Shown one piece after another: positions 34,980-43,779 of a stretch of DNA of 64,000 nucleotides. Position 1 is the stretch's first letter; each line of letters starts with the position of its first letter. The position numbers were made by a program, and so were the translations under genes. Where the stretch lies: assembly GCA_002205965.3 (NCBI GenBank), contig NADL03000471.1:1550001-1614000 (forward strand). The letters run 5' to 3'. The DNA is from Kappaphycus alvarezii. Lineage: Eukaryota > Rhodophyta > Florideophyceae > Gigartinales > Solieriaceae. The notes under the pieces are model-generated. The model was given only the letters and a program-made list of their open reading frames with translations, made no database searches and had not been told where the DNA came from.

Positions 34980-35570
34980 ACTGCTGGTGGCTGTTTAGTG
35001 TACCAGTCATTGCATGACAGGTGGCACTATGAATGGGATCATCTACTGTACACAATGGTACAGTATTTTCTAAAAGTTGGAAATTGAAAGTATGATTATG
35101 TAATTTGTAGCTAGTAATTATTTCCCACCGCAGCTCGCAAAAAGTTGGAATTACTCCACAGAGCGAGCATACAGTACCGCCTCGCATCGCCAAAAGGTCA
35201 TATGGAATTACACTTTGCCATTACAGTATAGTGTAAGATGAGCAAGCGGCGCGCTATCGTCATCAATAGATGCGGTAGGGGAATCCATCGCGCTGACACC
35301 TACAATACAGTATTCATCCGCGCTGGCCTTACGCCTGAATCCCTCTTGATTCTCTGTCTCGGCTCCGAATTTCTGCCCACCGTCAATGCCCCACACCCCA
35401 CAACCCACCGCATCACCATCTTCCTCACCCGCTCCACCGCTCCACCCGCTCCACCCGCCCCAACAACCTTGCATCAAATACACAAGTCCACATACGCCCT
35501 CTGCAAATACATGTCATCCAGTTACATCCGCGTCATCCCCCGCCCCTAATTTCATCCGTCCCACCCTCTC
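34980..35570. promoter_or_regulatory. Divergent intergenic region with TACAGTA words
   Basis: Between the minus-strand LHC-like gene and the plus-strand carrier. TACTGTACACAATGGTACAG begins at 35,044, CATACAGTACCG lies at 35,169, TTACAGTATAG at 35,221 and ATACAGTATTC at 35,305. From about 35,380 the plus strand becomes C-rich, leading into the carrier gene. Shared regulation is inference from position. Confidence 0.4.
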
Positions 35571-35575
35571 GTACC

Positions 35576-36841
35576 ATGGCCCCCCTTTCTCAATCCCGTC
35601 TTCCCCTCATCCTCCTCTCCCTCTCCCTCACCCTAGCCCTCTCTCTCACCCCCGACTACTCAAACCCACCCCACCCCCAACCCTGCGCCCCTTTAACCTT
35701 GTCGTGCTGTGTGCCATCTTCATGCTCTTTGCCTCCCTCGTCAAGTCACTCTCTCTACTCCCATATTCCATGCATGCGCGTGTCGACCGTATCGTCGCCT
35801 TGCTCTGTATCTCCGTCGTCGCCATATTCTTTGCACAACGTCTCGGAGAGGCTTATGCAGTAGGACATGTCTCCTTTACACAGTTTGTCCAGTTTTTCAT
35901 GGCCGGTGGCATCTGCGCCTTTATCACACATGCCATGTGTACGCCTATCGACGTTGTCAAGACCAGAATTCAAACAACCCATGGCAAGTACCACGGTATG
36001 GTCGATTGCTTTCGTAAGATCGTTGCCGAGGAGGGACCGGCTACCTTGTTGAAGGGTTAGGCGCTACTGCAAGTGGTACTTTTTGCATGGCGCCTTCAAG
36101 TATTCGTTTTATGAGGTTTTCAAGGTCCTTTTGACCTCGGATGAACTGGCTGCGAAGAAGCCCCCGATGGGTATCGCCGCACTGGCCGGGTTTTTTGCAG
36201 AGTGTATCGCTTGTTGCCTCTGTGTCCTATGGAGGCCATCCGCATTCGTAGTGTCGCGGATTCCGCCTTTCCTAACGGCGTTGTCACTGGGTTGAGTATG
36301 TTGATGAAGACAGAGGGGATACATGGCTGGTACAAGGGCTTGCCAGCCATGCTGTTGAAGCAGGTTCCGTATACCGTGGGACAGTTTGTGTCCTTTGAAA
36401 TGGCAGTTATTTTGGTGAAAGGAATTGTTAGAGCGTTTTGGGATGTGGAGGGGAGTCAGGCCGTTGCGCTCATTTCATCCGTGGCGGGTCTGCTGGCGGG
36501 GATTGCTGCAGCGATCATTTCGCATCCGGGGATACCATCCTTTCCAAGATTAATCAGGAGGAAGGAGAAGGCTCAGCCTGGGCCCAGATTGTCCGAGTTG
36601 TCAGAGCTGCGGGGATTGGCGGCTTGTTTGTCGGTTTGTTTGCAAGGGTCGTCCAAGTTAGTATCATGATTGGAGGCCAGTTTTTGATTTACGATTCCAT
36701 CAAGTTTTGGTGCGGCATCAAGCCTGCAAGTGCTTTGCCAGTTGAAGCAGTGAAGAATGCGGCTGAGAGCGTTGTCGAGGGTCGCGGGCCGTGACAGCGG
36801 TACCGGCGAGTGTGGAGGACATTGCGAAAAAGTTGAGATGA
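35576..36841 (+). CDS. Mitochondrial phosphate-carrier-like protein (SLC25 family)
   Basis: The ATG at 35,576 sits in a strong context (ACCATGG). Three carrier repeats are visible by their signature motifs: PIDVVKTRIQ (35,944), CPMEAIRIRSVAD (about 36,225) and SHPGDTILSKINQ (about 36,517). The second and third motifs, PxEAxRIR and HPxDTxLSK, point to the phosphate carrier, which imports phosphate with protons across the inner mitochondrial membrane. GYFLHGAFKYSFYEVFK fits too. A hydrophobic N-terminal extension (LPLILLSLSLTLALSL and later LVVLCAIFMLFASLV) is longer than usual. Frame breaks at about 36,057, 36,077, 36,211, 36,528 and 36,791 are each repaired by one added base; with the last, the protein ends SVEDIAKKLR at 36,841. 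Confidence 0.85.
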
Positions 36842-36849
36842 GGCGTTTG

Positions 36850-37390
36850 CAGCCCGCTGGTCCTTTTTTGCGTGGAGCTTAAAGGGGAGGGAGTCGGTTG
36901 TTGCGATTTGCAGAGGGATGGCTATTGCCTGTCAAGTCTCGTGATGGGGGCGGCTGGTGGATATTTGAAAATGAGGTTGACTGAGGGTGGAAAGCATTTA
37001 CACGTGCATGTTTCATATACGTTTGTCTAGAGAATGAAGTCTAATGGAGGTGAGGAAAGGCAATGTTGCGAAATCCCGCACAGTTTTGAAATATACGTGC
37101 GGGTCGGAGGGTCTAAAGCCTAGAAGGCCGTGGTTCCGACTTTATTCGTCTCGCTGCGCTTGCTCATGTGATTGTGCTTTCCGACTCAATAGAACGAGGT
37201 GGTTGCTTCTTTGGAGAGTCCAGCAAATCTTTCCGCTAGATCTCAATATATTTTCCGAGGGCCTAGGTCCAATGCCTGTTGGTTGCCACTATGTTTCTAC
37301 GCCAACCTGGCATAAAGGAAAAATGGCCTCACAATGCGGTACAATGCGAATATTTTTTCATCCCCGAGGCCACCAGATCCATCACGTCAT
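36850..37390. other. Convergent intergenic region
   Basis: Lies between the 3' ends of the carrier (plus) and GT92 (minus) genes. A plus ORF of 129 codons (37,044-37,433) runs into the GT92 gene antisense and has no domain; I regard it as chance. Nothing else is seen. Confidence 0.5.
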
Positions 37391-37394
37391 ACCG

Positions 37395-38557
37395 CTAGAT
37401 GGATTTCCGGGACCCACAAGGCACATGACCTAAGTTGTCGGGTACGGTAATGAGCGAGGTATATGTCCAAATGACGTAGACTAAACGATTGGTGCTGACA
37501 CACCGATGAATTTCGTAGAGTTGACAATTTTTCGGTAACACAAATGCCTTCTCTAGCCTCTTGTTCTGGGAAGCACGGCATTTCGCAGTTGTTTTCTTAA
37601 GAACGGCGCTTAGATTCCTCTCGATTCTGGGCCTAGTTTTGCAATAATTACGATACATAATGATGTCGTCGTAGTCGCGTTGTAATTCATTGAAAAGCAT
37701 GCCGTAGAAACCGCGGTTGTGAAAATTGAGGTATTCATCATCGTCAATCATGAGTACCAAGTCTGTGTCCCTATTTTGTACATGCAGTCGTTTGTTTGAA
37801 CTTTTTGTGAATCCCGAGAGTAGTTTCGGTAGTTATGGGCAACAACATGGTCGTATACTTTCGACGAGATATTCAAATCACGGAGGTCCTCAAGATACCA
37901 TGGAACTATTTCATACTTATCGTCTCCCCCAGTTTTCGAATGACTTTTCATTGTCTCTTTCCGTATATAGATAAATATGCGATCAACAAGGTTGTGATAA
38001 AAGGTTAGAAATCGCCTCACAGTTTCAAATCACGTCTTGTATATACGCAGAGGTTCAACCCATCTCTCCTCTGGTTGTAGTAATTCGGGCACTTGATTGA
38101 AAAAGTGCAGCCTTCTAGCGAATAACTGAAACTTTGATCCACAGTACGATTGAGTATTGTCGCATCAACTGGGGCAGTGATAGCAAATACCTGATGGCCA
38201 GAATGTATAGATACATTCTCAAGTTTCACTCCATTCAAGAAAAAGTCCACATACTCTTCTCAAAAGGTTTCAAGTGGACACCGAGGACAGTAATAAACTT
38301 GTCATTATAGTTGAAGCATCGGTAAGGGATAAAGTCGTTGTTTTCCATGTTCATTTTGTTGATTGAATCATATCGGAGTTGCCTGCAGCCTTGTGGTACA
38401 ATTTCGGGTAACGCATTACGAGTAACGTCATTAGAATAGTACGGTTTGCTACGTAGCGAGGATGGTGCAAGCAAAATTAGGGCGTTATCGCTGGAACGGA
38501 GAGCAGGATGGATCGCAAGGTTCTTGCTTTTGGTCTACCGCCTGCGTTTCCCGTCAT
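37395..38557 (-). CDS. Glycosyltransferase family 92 (DUF23-type) protein
   Basis: The likely ATG at 38,557 opens a short basic N-terminus (MTGNAGGRPKARTLRS) and a hydrophobic anchor, typical of a type II Golgi enzyme. Motifs of GT92 follow: LVRRFLTFYHNLVDRIFIYI in the corrected frame (about 38,020), EIVPWYLED, a Q/N-D-C block (QKVQTNDCMYKIGTQTWYL), and the catalytic MIDDDEYL (about 37,750), equivalent to 'fiDiDEF'. EIHRCV near the C-terminus matches the family's 'siHr' block. Family members add beta-1,4-galactose in plants and nematodes. Frame breaks at about 38,240, 38,020 and 37,754 are each repaired by one added base. Donor and acceptor are not deducible. Confidence 0.75.
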
Positions 38558-38559
38558 CT

Positions 38560-39130
38560 CGCTATGTTTTTTTCCTCTGCTCGTCGGGGACAACTTGAAG
38601 CCACTCACCAAACGGTTCGACTACGGTTATTGTTCTCCACATTAATCTTGGCTGTAGCAATTCCTGGGTAGGTTTCCTGTACCGACCCTCACAGGTATCG
38701 GTGACTTGATGACTCAGAAAAGTACTCCCCGGTTTCAGGCAGAGGTGCATCCGCGCCAGTCGGTAACTTGGCGATGGTCATTGCGGCTGTCAACCTGTAC
38801 GAATACGTGCTGTACCTACAGATCTCAGGCGCATCAAAATGGCCACGTGTAACGGAACCAGTTTGCCCACTTACGAAAGCTTCAGCAAACGTGTTATGAC
38901 AATTAACCAAGCTCACTCGGATTTGTCATTACAGTGTAAGTTTCGTTTTTGGGAAACCGTTCATCAATTTTTCGGTTCCGAACCAGTACTGTACATGGAA
39001 TCCCTACTGTACAGAAATCAAGTGCCAACTCCCAGTCAATCCAGCTTGAATGCGCAGCCAGACTCTGAACCGTTGAAGAACGGAAATGGCCTAATGTCAA
39101 CTAGCACACACCGACAGTCTAGATTTGTCG
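38560..39130. other. Region upstream of the GT92 gene
   Basis: Contains overlapping short ORFs on both strands (38,689-38,916 minus; 38,839-39,177 plus; 38,903-39,100 minus) without recognisable domains. GTACTGTACATGG (38,985) and CTACTGTACAG (39,005) are two TACAGTAC-type sites. Confidence 0.4.
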
Positions 39131-39990
39131 TTAAGAACTGGATAGATCACGACGGTCTCTTACATCAGAGTCCGTGAGATGTTGGTTGTAGCCACCGACG
39201 AACACAGGGCGCAATTGATCCGGTGACAAATGCGCGTGCGAATTTAATGTCTGAGGTGTGGCGTCTCCTACCAACGCGGGGTGCCAAATATTAAATGCGT
39301 AAGGTAGTTTCTGGGGATGGCACGCCGAGGGAGTCAAGAACAGGGGCCGGAATCGGAGCCTGGTTGCGGGAGGGGTTGTGGGAGGAGGGCAACAGACGTC
39401 TGGAGAACTTGCGTTGCCGGTCCCAGACCTTGAGGTGCGGTTAGGTGCCAGCCCCTCGGCGACTTGCGTGGCTTTCGCCATGCAGGACAGCTTGAACAGT
39501 GACATAACAGCGACGTCACTGGCGATAGGCCGATCCCGGAGGCCGGCTTCAGGCACACGACGAGGTGTACGAGGAGAATGTCGGCTGGTCTATAGTCCGT
39601 GCTGAGGCGAGTCCGAACTCCGAGACGCAGCGGTCAGCGGCATAGTCACCACTGACATCGAGGTCCTGCTGGCAGTTGTCACACTTACCGGAAACGAGTC
39701 TGTGTAGACTGGAAGACCGAAGTGCCTGCGCAGCATAGTGCTCCAGTGCTCAGGTGACACCCTCGTCGCAGAGGTGAGATGCGCTTGCAGGAAAGCCGCG
39801 GGAGCGCTGTGTCCAAAGAGAGGGTCGCGTATGCAGTCATCCCGCGCCGCCTCGCTCGCCCGGTTCGCAAACTTAGTTTACTGTCGCCAACAGCCACCGT
39901 TATTGTTCCTAACTGCGAGCAGACTATTCTTTGTGGCGCCCAGGTAACCAGCAGGGGACTCCGCCCGCATGCCGCTCTTCTCCTCGACAA
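39131..39990 (-). pseudogene. LINE-type C-terminal fragment, inverted copy
   Basis: The minus-strand reading contains LDTALPRL, PLRRGCHLSTGALCCAGTS, then in another frame C-x2-C followed by LDVSGDYAADRC (about 39,640-39,680), and RPIASDVAVMSLFKLS (about 39,490-39,535). The same order of blocks occurs on the plus strand at 40,920-41,300, so the two are inverted, diverged copies of one element type. No reverse transcriptase part is seen in this copy. Frames are broken repeatedly. Confidence 0.65.
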
Positions 39991-40019
39991 TCCAGCTGCT
40001 CATTCAACGGATCGGGGAA

Positions 40020-41480
40020 GAGGATAGCATAATTCTGAATCAGTGCTAAGACGATGACGGTGCAATCCTGGGGTCACTGAGCAGTCTCCGGCGAGCCCTT
40101 CGGTTGCTTTCACTTTACGGTCCGGCCTTCGGTCTCTTTCTCAACCATCATAAGACCCGCATCTTCTGGCCACACACTTTGACTGTGGACTGTGCGGTCT
40201 TCCTCGCTGAGTTTCTGCTCTTCGAGTGCTCAGGTGATGGTTTCGACCCCTTTGAGGCCCCGCTGGACAACCTCGCCTTCACCAATGCTTTTTACGCAGC
40301 CAAGTGGACGGATGTCGCCACACCCGGCGCTGCTGGAACAGGTCCACGTCCACGGGTTCGTTTCCATATCCACCGCCTCCGTTCCTCGGCATGCTGGGTT
40401 GTTCATGCGTTCAAGCTTACCGACCTTCGGAACGCCGCTGACCCTGCAGCCGAATTGAGTCCCTGCAACGGTCTTCTTATTCCGCGCTGCATGACGTCTC
40501 CCTTTCGGACGCCACCTGGGACCATGCGTACCTCCCCCCCCGCCTCGGTGGATACGGTTTCTCGATGATTGGCCCCTCCGTGCACGGCGCTGTTGCCGCC
40601 AGCATTATTGACGCTGCTCCCGCACGCCTACACACCACATCTTATTCTACGGCCTGTTCCGTGGCCGCTCTTGGCAAACATGCTGAGAGCGGCAAGTCCG
40701 TCCTGGTCATCCAAGCTCGCCTGCCGCTTCTCAACTTTGTCGGTCGCAATCCTTCCATCACCGACTTAGGCGCTACTGGCCCCGCCTCACTTGCTGACAT
40801 GCCCGTCACCCTTCGATCCCACCTAAATCGAGCACAGCAAGGGGCCAGGGCAAAGGAGGTTTGGGAAGATGGCATATGGAAGAGAGTACCCTGTCCCAGC
40901 TGTTAACCTGCTGAGACCACCTGTCTCTGCATACGCGATCTTGGCTTTCGACACCGCGCTCCCGCCGCTTTCCTACAACGGCGCCCCGCCATTGAGACGA
41001 GGGTATCCTCTGAGCACTGGAGCACCGTGCTACGCAGGCACTGCGGTCTTTCAGTGTACACAGATTCGTTGCTGTTAATGTTTTACCACTGTCTGCAGGA
41101 CCTCGATATCTATGGTGACCATGCCGCTGGGCGCTGCGTCCCAAAGTTCGGATCCTCCCCGCTACGGACTATAGGCCAGCCGACATTCCCCTTACGCACC
41201 TCTCTCATGACCCTGAAGCCGGCCTCTTGAACCGGCCTATTGCCTGTGACGTCGCTGCTACGTCACCGTTCAAGCCGTCCTCCCTCACGAAAGCCACGCA
41301 TGTCGCCGGAGACGCTGCCATCCAAACGCACCACCTGAAGGTCCGGCACGCACAGCACAAGCTCCCCTACTGACTTGTACGCGTGCGGATCCACAGCTGG
41401 AGTCGTGTCGAAACCCGGGCTCACGCATTGATTCGAAGATGGGCTAGAGGGAAATCGCACACATTCGAGATGCGTGAAAA
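40020..41480 (+). pseudogene. LINE-type reverse transcriptase C-terminal half, decayed
   Basis: Near 40,050 the plus strand encodes DDDGAILGSL, the catalytic (Y/x)xDDG RT motif, followed by YGPAFGLFLNHHKTRIFWP (about 40,107-40,163), the 'GL.LN..Kt..fwp' block. Then come DATWDHAYLPPRLGGYGF (about 40,510-40,565), the thumb-like 'LP.RLGGlGl' block, AYAILAFDTALPPLSY (40,930), LDIYGDHAAGRC (about 41,101-41,135) and LNRPIACDVAATSPF (about 41,226). This order is typical of LINE-like RTs common in algae. It abuts an inverted copy of its own 3' half. Stops and frame changes make it inactive as written. Confidence 0.75.
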
Positions 41481-41696
41481 GCAATTGGAGCGCATGCTAG
41501 TCATACCTTCGAAGGCAGAAATCGATGCTGCCATCCTTAAGCACTGATGTTCAGCAATCAGCTAACCGAAACACAAGGACTGAGACTCACAAGCATCTAT
41601 CTTTTCAAATCGGGACTTCTTTCATACGTCCACAGAACGGCCCTGATGAGGTGGTGAGGTGCTGGATAATCTGCTAATAAACACAGTTGTCTGTTT

Positions 41697-41870
41697 GTAA
41701 TACAGTACAGTAATGAACTGTCCGGTACAGTACAGTACAGTACAGTGTAGTAGAGTATTTCACTGTACTGTACCTGCTCGAGTTTGATCCTGCACAGATG
41801 TAGCGCTTTGTCTTGCAATCTCGAGACTGACAAATTAATCTGTACAGTACTGTATGTACCGTACAGTGTG
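41697..41870. promoter_or_regulatory. Dense TACAG tandem/palindrome cluster upstream of the JmjC gene
   Basis: TACAG is repeated tandemly four times at about 41,726-41,745, flanked by TACAGTACAGTAA (41,701), CACTGTACTGTACC (41,761), CTGTACAGTACTG (41,840) and TACCGTACAGTG (41,857). It ends about 75 bp before the JmjC start codon. This is the densest example of the island's recurrent motif. Confidence 0.55.
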
Positions 41871-41946
41871 GGCACCAGCATTGCTAGATAACAAAGTAAA
41901 GAAACGCACAGCATCAAAGCCAGGCGCCGCTAGACACTAATATTCT

Positions 41947-42945
41947 ATGGAAGGCGTCCTCCGCCAGCTCCTAGAAGATTCGCGGTCTCTTTGGGTGCCA
42001 AATCGGATCCAGGAATATGACACGAAACCGACAGGTTTATCGTTTCTCCGGGATCATGTGAGTCAATCGGTGCCGTGCGTATGGCGTGGGGCGGCGAGCG
42101 ACTGGCCAGCGCTGAACGAATGGAGCGATAAAGAGTTTGACTACTTGCGGAGTAAGGTCGGTGGAAAAAAGGTGCGGGTGGGATCACACCGGATGGACGC
42201 GCAGATGCTGTTTTGAAGGTGCGGAAAGGTGATGGGGTGGAAAAGCTGTTTGTTAGAGGATGGGAGGTTGAGGAACGTTTTGGAGATATGTTGGATGGAA
42301 TGATGGAAGTAGATGTGCAGCACGGAAAAATGGGAGAGGGATATGAACGGGGGATGATTGGAGAGGGGTGGGTGAGATATTACAGTGGACAGGACGGGAG
42401 TTTGGAAAGGGAGGCTCCAGAGTTGAGCGGAGACTTGGGGGACATGCAGTTCGCGAGGGAGGCGTTTGGGGAGGGGGAGAGTTCATTGAATATATGGGTG
42501 GGAGATGGAAGGAGTATGACGAGCATGCATGCAGATCCATTTGAAAATCTGTATGTCGTCGTTAAGGGCCTCAAATTGTTTGAGATTAGACCTCCATGTG
42601 ATGGAGTGATTTTGAGGAAGGAGGTGATGGGAAGGGCGAGATGGGTGCCTAGCGGGGAGCTTGTAGGGAAGGAAACGGGTGTAGTTGATGCTGTGGAAGG
42701 GTTTGACGGTTGGAAAGTTGTTAGAGAAAAAGGTTTCACTGAGTGGGTGGATGAGGAGGAGGTGCACAGATGGGGGGAGTGCTTACAGGTCGAAGTGGGG
42801 CAGGGGATATGCTCTATTTGCCTGCTTATGGTTTCACAGGGTTAGGCAATGTGGAGTCACGATTGCCGTCAATTGGTGGTTTGATATGGTGTTTGGTAGG
42901 GATTGGGTCTACAAGGAGATGTGTGCAAATGTAGGAAGGTTTTGA
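41947..42945 (+). CDS. JMJD7-like JmjC oxygenase
   Basis: From ATG 41,947 the N-terminus reads VPCVWRGAASDWPAL, the 'P.vfrG...dWPA' entry block of the JMJD7/cupin-8 JmjC family. The iron-binding H-x-D lies in TSMHADPFENLYVVVKG (His at 42,528, Asp at 42,534) and the distal His in LWFHRVRQ (42,835), followed by AVNWWFDM. JMJD7 proteins are small Fe(II)/2-oxoglutarate oxygenases; the human one hydroxylates lysine in DRG GTPases. Length, about 333 residues, fits the family. Frame breaks at 42,189 (CC) and 42,825 (TT) are repaired by one base each. The coding strand is notably G-rich from 42,230 on. A substrate in this organism is unproven. Confidence 0.85.
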
Positions 42946-42949
42946 ACAG

Positions 42950-43390
42950 CGTGAAAGAGACAGCAAAGAGGGGGAGAACAAAGGAAGAGTCCAGGTCTAA
43001 TGGGGAAGGGATAAGGGGCGAGAGCATGTTAGCAGAGACATGAGAGGCATGTAACGTGTGTGGCAAGTGGGGAAGAGTCAAATGAGTCAAGCTTAAAACT
43101 AAAATATGGGCCCCCTACCAGTGAATAAAGCAACACTGACATACTCACCGAACCTCACGAATGACTGCGGATATCGCAAAGATTGATCTCATCCTAAACC
43201 ACCCGTAAGGCTACTTTTGTGAATCCGATCCTTGCCGTTTCACATGCGAGGTCACAACGGTATCTTCTCTCAATCTCACAACACCCACGGGGGAAAGGTT
43301 TAGGTGTTTTACTCTTGGAAGATATATCCGATCTATCCCGTGGTTTTCTAGACAACCACAATCGACTCAAAAAGGGTATACCAACACAGT
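42950..43390. other. No supported gene
   Basis: Downstream of the JmjC gene. Only a 73-codon minus ORF (42,869-43,090) that overlaps its 3' end and looks like a shadow. Confidence 0.4.
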
Positions 43391-43391
43391 A

Positions 43392-43775
43392 ATGGGGAAG
43401 GAACTACGCTCCCTAAAAAGCTGCCCTCAGGCCAGCCATCAAGCAGGCCGCATTGGACATGACGGCTTCTGCGGCGTGCCCTTGCATCAAAACCCCCCGA
43501 CCACCTCTCCGCACGTCTCCAATGCCCTCACGGCCACGTTCTTTGCCACGTCATTTAGCACTGCGCATGCATCCGGGTGCCTCCCTCCAACACCCACGGT
43601 GGCTACACAGATTGACAAGATTCGGGTCCTGGGCCGGGGCGCAGTGATTCTCTTCGACGGCAAACTATGTGACCTGCTTATGCAACTCCAACATGGCACA
43701 CGGCTCCCTGAGTGTCCCTTCGACCATACCAGCCCCGCTCTCCACGAATTGTTCCGGCACATAGGGTGCAGATAA
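43392..43775 (+). CDS. Hypothetical protein, 127 codons
   Basis: An open plus-strand reading of 127 codons starting ATGGGG, with Cys/His-rich and Ser/Thr-rich composition and no recognised motif. An overlapping minus ORF (43,487-43,762) is equally open, so strand is uncertain. It sits at the boundary between the gene island and the AT-rich flank. Confidence 0.25.
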   Translation: MGKELRSLKSCPQASHQAGRIGHDGFCGVPLHQNPPTTSPHVSNALTATFFATSFSTAHASGCLPPTPTVATQIDKIRVLGRGAVILFDGKLCDLLMQLQHGTRLPECPFDHTSPALHELFRHIGCR

Positions 43776-43779
43776 TGCC

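Noticed and set aside
37044..37433. 129-codon plus ORF downstream of the carrier
   Set aside because: It runs antisense into the GT92 gene and has no domain or consistent composition.
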